Positions 26,634 to 36,080 of a stretch of 64,000 nt of DNA are shown piece after piece. Both the position numbers and the translations under genes were made by a program. Every line of letters begins with the position of its first letter. Positions within the stretch are counted from its first letter, which is position 1. The notes under the pieces are model-generated. The model saw nothing but the letters and a program-made list of their open reading frames with translations. It made no database searches and was not told the DNA's origin. The DNA is from Arthrobacter pullicola (lineage in GTDB: Bacteria; Actinomycetota; Actinomycetes; Actinomycetales; Micrococcaceae): contig NZ_JACSQC010000001.1 of assembly GCF_014836875.1 (NCBI RefSeq), positions 186,001 to 250,000 on the forward strand. Reading direction: 5' to 3'.

Positions 26634-27118
26634 TGGACGGCTCACTGACACTGACCCTGCTGCGGTATGGATTCCTGATTCTGCTCTGGGTCATGGTCCT
26701 GGGTGTTGTCGGAGCAATCCGGCGGGATCTGGTGCTTGGCCTGCGGAACCGCACCGGCACCCCTTCGGCACGCCAGGTCCGCAAGAATCCGGCCCTGGAA
26801 CGCGAAACTCCGGCACCGGCGCGGGTTCAGGCCCGCCAGATGGTCGTCACTGAAGGCCCGCTTCGCGGAACCACCCTGGAGCTCGCCTCCAGCCCCATTC
26901 TGCTGGGCCGCGCCCAGGAAGCCACCCTCGTGCTGGAGGATGACTATGCCTCCGGCCGGCATGCCCGCCTCTTCCCGCAGGGCAGCCGCTGGTTCATTGA
27001 AGATCTCGGTTCAACCAACGGAACTTTCCTGGGTGGATCCCAGCTGACGCGTGCCCAGCCCGTGGACCCGGGCGTGCCGATCCGCATCGGCAAAACGGTC
27101 ATTGAATTGAGGCCTTAG
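26633..27118 (+). CDS. fhaB: Membrane-anchored FHA-domain protein FhaB
   Basis: A 161-residue protein with one N-terminal transmembrane helix (YGFLILLWVMVLGVVGAI, about residues 12-29), a basic linker, and a C-terminal FHA domain with SPILLGRAQEA, ASGRHARLF and LGSTNGTFLGG. The mycobacterial orthologue (FipA) links the FtsZ-FtsQ division complex to PknA phosphorylation. Its ATG overlaps the fhaA stop (TGATG), and pstP starts two bases after its own stop, so the three are translationally linked. Confidence 0.93.
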   Translation: MDGSLTLTLLRYGFLILLWVMVLGVVGAIRRDLVLGLRNRTGTPSARQVRKNPALERETPAPARVQARQMVVTEGPLRGTTLELASSPILLGRAQEATLVLEDDYASGRHARLFPQGSRWFIEDLGSTNGTFLGGSQLTRAQPVDPGVPIRIGKTVIELRP

Positions 27119-27120
27119 CA

Positions 27121-28686
27121 GTGGCTTTGGTCCTTCGATACGCGGCCCGCTCCGATGTGGGCATGGTGCGGCTCAAGAATGACGATTCTGCCTACGTCGG
27201 ACGCTACCTCGCCGTCGTTGCTGACGGCATGGGCGGCCACGCCGGAGGCAACGTGGCTTCTGCTTCAACTGTGCTGGACCTGGTCCACCTGGACCGTCCG
27301 GATTTGGACGACGAAGCCGTGACCGTACTTGCTGACGAAATCCAGGCGGCCAACTCCCTGCTCTCGGAACTGGTCACGACGTCCCCTGAACTCTCCGGCA
27401 TGGGCACCACGGTGACCGCAATGCTCCTCCAGGGAAACCGTGCTGCGCTGGCGCACATTGGGGATTCGCGGGCATACCGTCTCAAGGACGGCGTCTTCGA
27501 GCAGATCAGCGTTGACCACACGTTCGTTCAGCGGCTTATCGATGAAGGCCGGCTGAAGCCCGAGGAAGCGGAGATCCATCCGCACAAGAACGTTCTGATG
27601 CGGGTCCTGGGCGACGTCGATGCCAGTCCGGAACTTGACCTGGCTACTTTCGAGGTCGCTGCCGGAGAGAAGTGGCTGCTGTGTTCCGACGGCCTCAACG
27701 CCGTGCTGCGCGACAGTGACATCGAGTCCGTCCTCCGCGGGTCAGCAGACATTGACGACGCCGTCGAAACCCTTGTGGACCTGACCCTTGCCGGCGGCTC
27801 GCCGGACAACGTCACCGTCGCCGTTATCGAAGTCGCCGAAGCTGCCGCCGACGCCGCGGACGCTAAGCACCCGCGGCGAGAGCCTGCTCCGGTCACCGGT
27901 GGAACGGCCATTCAGCATAGGGCTGCTTCATCCTCAGCAGACGCAGCGGGAAGCCAGGCTGCCTCCGGTCACGCTGCTGCTCCGGAAGGACCAGCAGCGG
28001 CGCTTCCTGAGAGCGACGGGGACAGAAACGCTGACAATCCGGTCCGGGCCGAGCTGATCCGCCAGGACCTTGCCTCCCGTCCGCACATCCTGGTTGGAGC
28101 TGCCTCCCTGGCTACGGAAACCGGGCAGATTCCGATCGTCACCGAACGGACGGCGGAGCGCCGCGCTGCGCGCATGCTGATGCACAAGGCAGACGACGCC
28201 GGTTCCCCGGACACTCCCGCGGAAACCGAGGTGCCGCCCAAGCGCAGGCGCTGGATCCTCGTTGTCGTGCTCGCGGTCCTGGCCGCCCTGCTGGCATCAG
28301 TGCTGTGGGTGGGCTATGCCTGGACCCAGACACGCTACTACGTGGGTTCCGCGGACAACCGCGTTGCAATCTTCAACGGTGTTTCGCAGACCCTGGGGCC
28401 GATCAAGCTCTCGCAGGTCACGGAGACGTCCAACATTCCTGTCGACAGCCTGCCGGAATACTGGCGCAGCCGGGTGAATGACACCGTTCCGGCCCGTGAC
28501 CTCGTCCATGCTGAACAGATCGTGGACCAGCTGCGCGGTACTGCCAAGGCAATTCTCTGCCCGGCACCATCCGATACTGAACCTGCACCCTCCCCGTCGC
28601 CGACAGTGCTCGCGGACGCGTTGGAAGCTGCAGCGGCTCCGGACTCCGCTCCCGCGGTTCCCAACCCGTGTGGAGGGCAGGAATAA
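27121..28686 (+). CDS. pstP: PP2C-type Ser/Thr phosphatase PstP
   Basis: A 521-residue membrane phosphatase that reverses PknA/PknB phosphorylation. The PP2C catalytic domain spans residues 1-240: SDVGMVRLKNDD, VADGMGGHAGG (Asp35 binds the metals), HIGDSRAYRL, LLCSDGLNAVL and GGSPDNVTVAV are all conserved. A long polar linker leads to one transmembrane helix near residues 376-400 (VVVLAVLAALLASVLWVGYA) and an extracellular part of about 120 residues with a proline-rich end. GTG start at 27121. Its TAA overlaps the rodA ATG by one base. Confidence 0.95.
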   Translation: MALVLRYAARSDVGMVRLKNDDSAYVGRYLAVVADGMGGHAGGNVASASTVLDLVHLDRPDLDDEAVTVLADEIQAANSLLSELVTTSPELSGMGTTVTAMLLQGNRAALAHIGDSRAYRLKDGVFEQISVDHTFVQRLIDEGRLKPEEAEIHPHKNVLMRVLGDVDASPELDLATFEVAAGEKWLLCSDGLNAVLRDSDIESVLRGSADIDDAVETLVDLTLAGGSPDNVTVAVIEVAEAAADAADAKHPRREPAPVTGGTAIQHRAASSSADAAGSQAASGHAAAPEGPAAALPESDGDRNADNPVRAELIRQDLASRPHILVGAASLATETGQIPIVTERTAERRAARMLMHKADDAGSPDTPAETEVPPKRRRWILVVVLAVLAALLASVLWVGYAWTQTRYYVGSADNRVAIFNGVSQTLGPIKLSQVTETSNIPVDSLPEYWRSRVNDTVPARDLVHAEQIVDQLRGTAKAILCPAPSDTEPAPSPSPTVLADALEAAAAPDSAPAVPNPCGGQE

Positions 28687-30107
28687 TGTCAGAGCTGGCT
28701 GCTCCCGCCAAGTCCCGCCGCAATGTCGAAGCTGTGCTGCTGCTGCTCGCCCTCGCCGTGGGCATTGGCGCCAACATGCTCGTTGGCATCGACGAGGACC
28801 GGGCCTTCGATGAGGACTTCTGGGTCCAGGGCGGCACCTTGGTGGCCCTTGTCCTGGCCTTCCACATTGTTCTCCGCTTCCGGGCAAAATATGCCGATCC
28901 GGTAATACTTCCCATCGTCACAGCCTTGAACGGGATCGGCCTGGCCATGATCCACCGGCTGGACATCGTCGAAGGGGACACAGCCGCGGACCGCCAGCTG
29001 CTCTGGAGCACTGTCGCCATCGCCGCGGCCATCGGCGTGCTGTTCGTCATCAAGGATCACCGCATCCTTCGGCGATACACGTACATCTCCCTCATTGTCA
29101 GTGCCGTCCTGCTCCTGCTGCCTCTGACGCCCCTCGGACTGACCATCAACGGTGCCCGAATCTGGATCAATGTGGGCTTTGGAACGTTCCAGCCGGGTGA
29201 AATCGCCAAAATTACGCTCGCTATATTCTTCGCGGGGTATCTTTCCACCAACCGGGACCTGATCCTGCTTGCCGGCCGCAAGGTCGGCCCGCTGCAGTTC
29301 CCCCGGTTCAAGGACCTGGGGCCCATGATGGCCGCCTGGGGCGTGAGCATTGGAGTCCTTGTCTTCCAGCGCGACCTGGGTTCCTCGATCCTGTTCTTCG
29401 GGCTGTTCATGGCAATGATCTACGTTGCCACCAGCCGGGTTAGCTGGGTCCTGATCGGCCTGGCGCTGATCGGAGCAGGCGGACTGGTCGCAGTCCAGCT
29501 GTTCAGCCATGTGGCACTGCGCATCGACAGCTGGCTCAATGCCTTTGACCCGGAGGTCATCGACCGTAGTCCGGGCGGCAGCTGGCAGGTCGTTCAAGGG
29601 CTCTTCGGGCTGGCCAGCGGCGGCATGACCGGCACCGGCCTGGGACAGGGCCGCCCCGATCTGGTGACCTACGCGAACTCGGACATGATCATCGCCGCCC
29701 TCGGGGAGGAACTCGGGCTGATCGGTGTCTTCGCGATCGTGCTGCTCTTCGTCCTGCTGGTTTCGCGGGGGTTCCGGGCCGCGCTCGGCACCCGGGACAG
29801 TTTCGGCAAGCTGCTGGCGTGTGGTTTGTCCTTCACCCTCGCACTGCAGTGCTTCGTGGTGATCGGCGGAGTCACGCGGCTCATCCCGCTGACCGGCCTC
29901 ACCACTCCCTTTATGTCCGCCGGCGGCTCCTCGCTGCTGGCCAACTGGATCATCATTGCCCTGCTGCTGCTGATCTCCAACGCCGCCCGCCGTCCAGCCG
30001 CCACCGGCCTGATGACTGATATGGAGCCTGCCCTGGCCTCTCCAGCGCACACCGGGAACCCGCTGCGGCGCACCGGTAACGACTCCACGGAGGTGAGGCG
30101 CCCATGA
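28686..30107 (+). CDS. rodA: RodA/FtsW-family peptidoglycan glycosyltransferase
   Basis: A 473-residue SEDS-family polytopic membrane enzyme that polymerises lipid II. About ten to twelve helices are predicted. The conserved SEDS segments are visible: NGARIWINVGFGTFQPGEIAK, FQRDLGSSILFFGLFM, GLGQGRPDLV, and GLTTPFMSAGGSSLLANWI near the C-terminus. It works with the class B transpeptidase encoded immediately downstream; the two genes overlap by four bases (ATGA). Elongation-type RodA rather than FtsW is inferred from the operon; a division FtsW would be in the dcw cluster elsewhere. Confidence 0.95.
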   Translation: MSELAAPAKSRRNVEAVLLLLALAVGIGANMLVGIDEDRAFDEDFWVQGGTLVALVLAFHIVLRFRAKYADPVILPIVTALNGIGLAMIHRLDIVEGDTAADRQLLWSTVAIAAAIGVLFVIKDHRILRRYTYISLIVSAVLLLLPLTPLGLTINGARIWINVGFGTFQPGEIAKITLAIFFAGYLSTNRDLILLAGRKVGPLQFPRFKDLGPMMAAWGVSIGVLVFQRDLGSSILFFGLFMAMIYVATSRVSWVLIGLALIGAGGLVAVQLFSHVALRIDSWLNAFDPEVIDRSPGGSWQVVQGLFGLASGGMTGTGLGQGRPDLVTYANSDMIIAALGEELGLIGVFAIVLLFVLLVSRGFRAALGTRDSFGKLLACGLSFTLALQCFVVIGGVTRLIPLTGLTTPFMSAGGSSLLANWIIIALLLLISNAARRPAATGLMTDMEPALASPAHTGNPLRRTGNDSTEVRRP

Positions 30108-31546
30108 ACCAGGCCATCCGCAACAGCTGGATCGTGGCACTGGCCATGTTCCTGGCCATCCTGGGTTCGCTGACGTATGTGCAGTTCTTCGCCGCTGAGC
30201 AGCTCAATGACGATCCGATCAATGTGCGCAGCCTGTACCAGGACTTCGGGCAGAACCGTGGTTCGATCCTGGTAGACGGAGTTCCGATCGCCGAATCGGT
30301 GCCCTCCAACGACGAGTTCAACTTCCAGCGTGTGTACAACAACGCTGAAGTCTATTCAGCCGTCACCGGCTACTTCTCCCTGGTTTATGGCGTGACCCAG
30401 CTGGAACAGGCCATGAATGACGAACTTACCGGCAACAGCGACCAGCAGTTCTACGACCGCCTGGTCCAGCTGCTCTCCGGCGCCCAGGCAGAGGGCGCTT
30501 CCGTGGAGCTCACCATCGACCCTGAGCTGCAGCAGATGGCTTACGACCTGATTCCCGACGGGCAGAAGGGATCGATCGTGATGATGGATCCCAAGACCGG
30601 CGATATCCTGGCGATGGTGTCAAAGCCCTCCTACGACACGAACCTGCTGGCTGGGCACAACACCCCCCAGGTCGAAGCCAACATGGAGGCACTGCTGGGC
30701 GTTCCGGGGCTTTCTCCCTACACGAACCCGGCAACCCAGTCGCTCCTGGCCCCTGGCTCGACCTTCAAGTTGGTGGTCGCTGCGGCTGCGCTGGAAACCG
30801 GCAAGTACAACGCGGAGTCCGTCATCCCCAACCCTGCAGCGTTGCCACTGCCGGGCACCACTATTTCACTGCCGAACTTCACCAACGGACTGTGCTCAAC
30901 CCGCAGCGAAGCTGATCTGGAGTTCGCTCTCGAGCAGTCCTGCAACACCGTTTTCGCCCAGGTCGCCTGGGACGTCGGCGAGGATGCCTTGGCGCAGCAG
31001 GCGGAGAAGTTCGGTTTCGGGCAGTCACTGAACATCCCCACGGACGTCACGGCCAGCCAGTTCCCTGATACGGAGGGACAGGCCGAACTGGCGCTTTCCT
31101 CCATCGGACAGGGCAGTGTTACCGCAACCCCGCTGCAGGTGGCCATGATTTCCGCGGCCATCGCCAACAACGGCGTCCAGATGACCCCAAACCTGATCAA
31201 GGCGGTCCGCGCACCGGACCTGTCCGTCATCGATGAACCGGAGCCAACCGTGCTCAACACCTCCGTCAGCCCAGGCACGGCCGCGCAGTTGACGGACTGG
31301 ATGGTGAGCGTCGTGAACAACGGATCTGCCTCGGCAGCCCGCGTTCCCGGATTCCAGGTGGCAGGCAAGACAGGCACCGCCGAAGTCGAGGGACGCGGCG
31401 ACAATGCCTGGTTCACCGGCTTCGCCCCGGCAGACGACCCCCGGGTGGCCATCTCCATCGTCATGGAAGACGTTGACCTGGCCACCGGATCCCAATTGAC
31501 CACTCCAAGCGCGCAAAAACTCCTAGAGGCGGTGTTGAATAAGTGA
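30104..31546 (+). CDS. pbpA: Class B penicillin-binding protein PbpA
   Basis: A 480-residue transpeptidase with a single N-terminal membrane anchor ([19 protein letters not shown]), a dimerisation/pedestal region, and a penicillin-binding domain from about residue 150. Active-site motifs are S-T-F-K with nucleophile Ser219, S-C-N (279-281) and K-T-G (422-424). It cross-links glycan strands made by the adjacent RodA and is the target of beta-lactams. It is shorter than E. coli PBP2, as usual for actinobacterial PbpA. The following kinase gene overlaps it by four bases. Confidence 0.96.
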   Translation: MNQAIRNSWIVALAMFLAILGSLTYVQFFAAEQLNDDPINVRSLYQDFGQNRGSILVDGVPIAESVPSNDEFNFQRVYNNAEVYSAVTGYFSLVYGVTQLEQAMNDELTGNSDQQFYDRLVQLLSGAQAEGASVELTIDPELQQMAYDLIPDGQKGSIVMMDPKTGDILAMVSKPSYDTNLLAGHNTPQVEANMEALLGVPGLSPYTNPATQSLLAPGSTFKLVVAAAALETGKYNAESVIPNPAALPLPGTTISLPNFTNGLCSTRSEADLEFALEQSCNTVFAQVAWDVGEDALAQQAEKFGFGQSLNIPTDVTASQFPDTEGQAELALSSIGQGSVTATPLQVAMISAAIANNGVQMTPNLIKAVRAPDLSVIDEPEPTVLNTSVSPGTAAQLTDWMVSVVNNGSASAARVPGFQVAGKTGTAEVEGRGDNAWFTGFAPADDPRVAISIVMEDVDLATGSQLTTPSAQKLLEAVLNK

Positions 31547-33348
31547 GGCCTACTTCGGGTATCACCTTAGGCGGCAGGTTCCAGCTGACCGATCGTATAG
31601 CCATCGGCGGCATGGGCGAGGTCTGGAAGGCGCGGGACCTTGTCCTGGGCCGGATCGTTGCCATCAAGATCCTCAAGGAGGAGTACACCGGCGACCCTGG
31701 CTTCCTGAACCGTTTCCGCGCGGAGGCACGCCACACTGCCCTGCTGAACCACGAAGGCATCGCCAACGTGTTCGATTACGGCGAGGAGGAGGGTTCGGCC
31801 TACCTGGTGATGGAACTGGTCCCGGGCCAGCCGCTCTCCAGCATTATCGAACGTGAAAAGGTCCTGTCCCCGGACCGGACGCTCTCGATCATTGGCCAGA
31901 CCGCCACGGCGCTGGCGGTTGCACACCGCCAGGGGCTGGTGCACCGCGATGTGAAGCCCGGCAACCTTTTGATCATGCCCGATGGGCGGGTGAAGATCAC
32001 CGACTTCGGCATTGCGCGCCTTGCCGACCAGGTGCCGCTCACCGCAACCGGACAGGTAATGGGAACCGCCCAGTACCTTGCACCGGAGCAGGCAACGGGT
32101 CAGCAGGCCACCGGGTCCAGCGACATTTACGCCCTCGGTGTCATTGGCTACGAACTGCTGGCCGGCACCCGTCCGTTCTCCGGGGAATCCCAGATCGCAA
32201 TTGCGCTGGCCCAGGTCAATGACACCCCGCCGCCGCTGCCGGAGTCCATTCCGGCCCCGGTCCGCGCCTTGATCATGTCCATGCTGGCCAAGGACCCGGC
32301 GGACCGCCCCGCCGATGCCGAGGCGCTGGCCCGGGCCGTTGAGGCTATCCGCCGCGGCGATATCAGCACCGCTCAGCAGGCCGTTCCGGGCATGCTCCTC
32401 TTCGGATCCGCCGGTACGGCGGCCACCAGCGCCGTCACGGCACCGGTTCCGATGCCGGGCAACACCTCCGCCACGCGCATGGTGGATACTTCGCCGTCGA
32501 CCTCCGCACTGCCGGTGGCAGCCTCCGAAGCCAACGGCCAGGAAACCAGTGCACTGGCAGCGTCCCGTGAATGGACCGATGAGGACGTCGACGACGACGG
32601 TGACGGATACGGCAGCGATGACGGCTACGATGACCAGCCTCAGCGCAAAAAATGGCTCATCCCGCTGATCGTGCTCCTGTCCCTGGTCCTGATTGCCATC
32701 ATTGCCGTGATCGCGGTGAACCTGAACTCCGATCCGGCCAGCGACAACGAGGCCACGAAGTCCCCGTCCACATCTTCCTCGCCGTCGACGTCCGCCAGTC
32801 CCACCCGGAGCAGTGCCTCGCCGACCACGAGCTCAGCGTCGCCAACAAGCCCGTCCGCGAGCCCCAGTTCTTCGGCTGCGGAGGAAATCACCATCAACGC
32901 GTCGCAGTACCAGGGCCGCGATGTTAATACGGTCGCGAATGAGTTGACGCAGCTCGGCTTGGGCGTCAACACGAATCCCGTCAGCTCGGATACGGTCGCG
33001 AGTGGATTGGTTATTTCAATCAATCCAACGGGTACTCTTTCCCCCGGCGACAGCGTCACCATCACCTATTCCTCTGGCCCTGAAGCCGAGCAGCAGGTTC
33101 AGGTACCAGGCGGCTTGATTGGCGTCTCAGCTGCAACGGCAAGCGCAAGGATTGTGGATGCCGGACTTGTTCCTACCCGTACGGAACAGAATCATCCGTC
33201 CGTTCCCGAGGGTAATGTCATTGGCGTCAATCCGGGTGAAGGTGCAACCGTCTCTCCCGGATCGTCTGTGACGATTGTCGTCTCCCTGGGCCCCGTCCCT
33301 GACTCACAACCCGGTGCAGGCGCTGATACGAATCCCGACGGTCCGTAG
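31543..33348 (+). CDS. pknA: Ser/Thr kinase PknA-like with PASTA repeats
   Basis: A 601-residue receptor kinase. The kinase domain (about 12-275) has [11 protein letters not shown], Lys42 in [12 protein letters not shown] at 134-136 and D-F-G at 154-156, plus [11 protein letters not shown] in the activation loop. One transmembrane helix lies near 370-392, followed by a Ser/Thr/Pro-rich stalk and two PASTA-like domains (about 446-512 and 513-580). Mycobacterial PknA has no PASTA domains, so this version can sense muropeptides or lipid II on its own (inference). GTG start overlaps the pbpA stop. The neighbour is PknB. Confidence 0.93.
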   Translation: MRPTSGITLGGRFQLTDRIAIGGMGEVWKARDLVLGRIVAIKILKEEYTGDPGFLNRFRAEARHTALLNHEGIANVFDYGEEEGSAYLVMELVPGQPLSSIIEREKVLSPDRTLSIIGQTATALAVAHRQGLVHRDVKPGNLLIMPDGRVKITDFGIARLADQVPLTATGQVMGTAQYLAPEQATGQQATGSSDIYALGVIGYELLAGTRPFSGESQIAIALAQVNDTPPPLPESIPAPVRALIMSMLAKDPADRPADAEALARAVEAIRRGDISTAQQAVPGMLLFGSAGTAATSAVTAPVPMPGNTSATRMVDTSPSTSALPVAASEANGQETSALAASREWTDEDVDDDGDGYGSDDGYDDQPQRKKWLIPLIVLLSLVLIAIIAVIAVNLNSDPASDNEATKSPSTSSSPSTSASPTRSSASPTTSSASPTSPSASPSSSAAEEITINASQYQGRDVNTVANELTQLGLGVNTNPVSSDTVASGLVISINPTGTLSPGDSVTITYSSGPEAEQQVQVPGGLIGVSAATASARIVDAGLVPTRTEQNHPSVPEGNVIGVNPGEGATVSPGSSVTIVVSLGPVPDSQPGAGADTNPDGP

Positions 33349-33353
33349 GCACC

Positions 33354-35246
33354 ATGAGCGCGGATTTCCTGAAAGGACACCCCACACTGAACACTGACCG
33401 GATCCTCAACGGGCGGTACGAGGTAGGTGAGCTCATTGGCCGCGGCGGTATGGCCGACGTCTACCTCGGCCGTGACTCCCGGCTGGGACGCTCAGTGGCC
33501 ATCAAGGTGCTCCGCCCGGATCTGGCCCGCGATCCGCTCTTCCAGTCCAGGTTCCGGCGTGAAGCGCAGGCGGTCGCCGGATTGAACCACCCCTCCATCG
33601 TCTCCGTGTATGACACCGGGGACCAGGAAGCGGCGGACGGATCCCACGATGAGGTCCGTTTGCCCTTCATCGTGATGGAATACGTTTCCGGACGCACCCT
33701 CCGGGACCTCATCAAGGCCGGAGAAATCAGCATTGATGCGGCGGTGGACTACACCCTGGGCGTGCTGGCTGCCCTCGAATACAGCCACCGTTCCGGGATT
33801 GTGCACCGCGACATCAAACCGGCCAACGTTATGGTTGCGGCCGACGGACGGGTCAAGGTCATGGACTTCGGCATTGCCCGGGCGATCGCGGATTCAGCGG
33901 CGACGATGACGCAGACCCAGGCCGTTATCGGCACGGCGCAGTACCTGTCACCGGAACAGGCCCGCGGGGAGACGGTCGACGCACGCAGCGACCTGTACTC
34001 CGCTGCCTGCCTGTTCTTTGAGATGCTGGCCGGCCGGCCGCCTTTTGTGGGGGACAGCCCGGTGTCAGTGGCGTACCAGCATGTACGGGAGCAGCCGCCC
34101 AAGGCCAGCAGCTTTAACCGGGAGGTTTCGCCCGCCTTGGATTCCGTGCTGGAACGTGGTCTGGCCAAGAACCGCGAGCAGCGCTACCAGAACGCCCATG
34201 CCTTCTCCGAAGCGCTGCAGGCCGCGCGCCGCGGTGAGCTGGAACCGGAACAAACTGGTGCCACGGAGGCTATCCAGATGCCCAAGGCCTCTGTGCAGCC
34301 CTGGCCTGACGAGGAACCACGCACACGTGCCATGGCCCGGGTCATGGAGGGCGGACCGCTGACGAGCATGCCGGCGGAAGACCTCCAGGAAGATGAGGGT
34401 CATTCCCGGCTGCCGGTGGGCACTAACCAGGAGCGGGATCCCAGGCAGAAGAAACGACGCAGGGCCTGGATCATCACACTGTTCCTTGCTTTGGCGCTGC
34501 TTCTCGCGGCAGGGGGGATTTTTGCCTACAACCTTGCCAACCAGCCGCCCCCTCCACCGGTGTCGGGCAGCATCCCGAATGTGGAAAACATGACCCAGAC
34601 CGAAGCCATCAACACCATTACCGCTGAGGGCTTCAGGGCACCCGTCATTGAGCCGCAGTACAGCGACACGGTTGAATCCGGCCTGGCCATAGGAACCTCA
34701 CCGACGGCTGGGACAGACACTCTGTTCGACGCCGACATCACCCTGTTTGTGTCCCAGGGCCCGTCCGCGGTAGCGATCCCGGAAACCCTGCCAGGGATGA
34801 GCGAGGCCCAGGCCAGGGACGTCCTGCGCCTGATGGGACTGCAGGGCGGCAACACCGTCACCGCTAACAGTCCGGTTGTTCCCGAGGGCCGGGTCATCGA
34901 AACGACGCCCAGCATCGGAACCTCCGTCCAGGTCGGCAGCACCGTGGACCTGGTGCTCTCTTCCGGGAAGGTCACCGTCCCCAATCTCAGGGACGTGAGC
35001 ATCGAAGAGGCCCGGGCCTACTTGGCCGATCCTGCCTACGGGCTGGAGGTGGCAGTGGAGGAAGTCGAAAACTCGGTGGTGAAACCGGGTACCGTCATTG
35101 ATCAAAGCGCCCTGCCCGGATCGGATGTTCCGCAGGGCAGCACCATCACGCTGACGGTGGCCAAGGAGCCGGCGAGCCCGTCGCCGTCGGCGTCGCCCAG
35201 TTCCTCCTCATCGCCGTCGAGTTCCGGCAACCGGCGGGACGACTAG
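33354..35246 (+). CDS. pknB: Ser/Thr kinase PknB with three PASTA domains
   Basis: A 630-residue receptor kinase that controls cell-wall synthesis. Kinase motifs: IGRGGMADVYLGRD, Lys51 in VAIKVLRPD, H-R-D 151-153, D-F-G 171-173 and GTAQYLSPEQA. One transmembrane helix near 373-394 leads to three PASTA domains (IPNVENMTQTEAIN; AIPETLPGMSEAQARD; VPNLRDVSIEEARA), ending in a Ser/Pro-rich tail. Mycobacterial PknB has four PASTA domains. It begins five bases after pknA and is the last gene of the fhaA operon. It converges on pabA with 13 bases between; no terminator is visible there. Confidence 0.95.
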   Translation: MSADFLKGHPTLNTDRILNGRYEVGELIGRGGMADVYLGRDSRLGRSVAIKVLRPDLARDPLFQSRFRREAQAVAGLNHPSIVSVYDTGDQEAADGSHDEVRLPFIVMEYVSGRTLRDLIKAGEISIDAAVDYTLGVLAALEYSHRSGIVHRDIKPANVMVAADGRVKVMDFGIARAIADSAATMTQTQAVIGTAQYLSPEQARGETVDARSDLYSAACLFFEMLAGRPPFVGDSPVSVAYQHVREQPPKASSFNREVSPALDSVLERGLAKNREQRYQNAHAFSEALQAARRGELEPEQTGATEAIQMPKASVQPWPDEEPRTRAMARVMEGGPLTSMPAEDLQEDEGHSRLPVGTNQERDPRQKKRRRAWIITLFLALALLLAAGGIFAYNLANQPPPPPVSGSIPNVENMTQTEAINTITAEGFRAPVIEPQYSDTVESGLAIGTSPTAGTDTLFDADITLFVSQGPSAVAIPETLPGMSEAQARDVLRLMGLQGGNTVTANSPVVPEGRVIETTPSIGTSVQVGSTVDLVLSSGKVTVPNLRDVSIEEARAYLADPAYGLEVAVEEVENSVVKPGTVIDQSALPGSDVPQGSTITLTVAKEPASPSPSASPSSSSSPSSSGNRRDD

Positions 35247-35259
35247 CGCTGGCAGGGCG

Positions 35260-35904
35260 TCAGGCACCGGAGCTGATCAGCGGGCTCAGAGTGGCTGCGT
35301 GTGCCGCGGCGCCTTCCAGGCCAAGACTCTCCAGCCAGTTTCCGAGCATCTGGTAGCCGCCCTCCGTGAGGACGGATTCCGGGTGGAACTGCACGCCGGA
35401 CAGCGGTGCTGTCCGGTGCCGCAGGCCCATGATGATTCCGCTGGCGGTCCGTGCAGTGACTTCCAGCTCCGCCGGAATCTGGTCCGCGACTGCTGCGAGG
35501 GAGTGATAGCGGGTGGCCGTCAGCGGGCTGGGCAGCCCGGAGAAGACATCCGTCCCGTGATGCTCCACCTCCGAGGTCTTGCCGTGCATCAGCTCGGGGG
35601 CATGGGTGACCGTGCCGCCGAAGGCTTCGGCCAGCGCCTGGTGTCCCAGGCAGACGCCCAGCATCGGCTTGGCGTTCGCTTCACACCAGCGGATGAGGTC
35701 GATGCAGACGCCGGCATCCGCCGGGGCGCCGGGACCGGGGGAGACGAGCACGCCGTCCCGGGCTGCTGCCAGCTCTTTGGCTTCCTCCAGGCTCAGGTCG
35801 TCGTTGCGCACCACAGTTGTCTGGGCTCCCAGCTGCTGCAGATACCCCACAAGGGTGTAAACGAAACTGTCGTAGTTATCGACCACGAGGATACGGGTGC
35901 TCAT
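35260..35904 (-). CDS. pabA: Aminodeoxychorismate/anthranilate synthase glutaminase subunit
   Basis: A 214-residue class I glutamine amidotransferase (PabA/TrpG) that supplies ammonia for folate or tryptophan synthesis. The catalytic triad is intact: Cys85 in LGVCLGHQALAEAFGG, His174 and Glu176 in VQFHPESVLTEGG; LVVDNYDSFVYTLVGYLQQL opens the protein. TGAGG lies before the ATG at 35904, which is four bases past the stop of a 56-residue membrane protein gene. The orthologue has this same position beside pknB in other actinobacteria. Whether it serves PabB, TrpE or both cannot be told. Confidence 0.93.
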   Translation of the reverse strand: MSTRILVVDNYDSFVYTLVGYLQQLGAQTTVVRNDDLSLEEAKELAAARDGVLVSPGPGAPADAGVCIDLIRWCEANAKPMLGVCLGHQALAEAFGGTVTHAPELMHGKTSEVEHHGTDVFSGLPSPLTATRYHSLAAVADQIPAELEVTARTASGIIMGLRHRTAPLSGVQFHPESVLTEGGYQMLGNWLESLGLEGAAAHAATLSPLISSGA

Positions 35905-35908
35905 TGCC

Positions 35909-36079
35909 TCAGGAACCGCCAATCGTTGAATCCGTAAGTGGGCCCAGGAAACTGAATTCCGAGAACCAGGGAAAAACATAAACCATCAGTGCCAGCACCA
36001 CGCCCGCGGCCAGCAGCACAGACGTAATGATGCGCACCCACAGCGGGCCGGGCAGATGCCGGAATATCCAAGCGTACAT
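35909..36079 (-). CDS. Conserved small membrane protein, 56 residues
   Basis: A short gene between sortase and pabA. It starts MYAWIFRHLPGPLWVRIITS, has one transmembrane helix (VLLAAGVVLALMVYVFPWF, about residues 21-39) and ends in a polar tail. The ATG follows the sortase stop by one base and its TGA precedes the pabA ATG by four bases, so it is clearly part of the same operon. The MYAW-R-LPGP start and FPW at the membrane boundary match my recollection of a short actinobacterial family at this locus. Function unknown; a helper of the sortase is only a guess from position. Confidence 0.8.
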   Translation of the reverse strand: MYAWIFRHLPGPLWVRIITSVLLAAGVVLALMVYVFPWFSEFSFLGPLTDSTIGGS

Positions 36080-36080
36080 T

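Noticed and set aside
25905-35246. The fhaA-pknB operon facing the leftward fork as an inversion event
   Set aside because: The same relative orientation to gyrBA is found in Mycobacterium, so it is ancestral rather than a local rearrangement.
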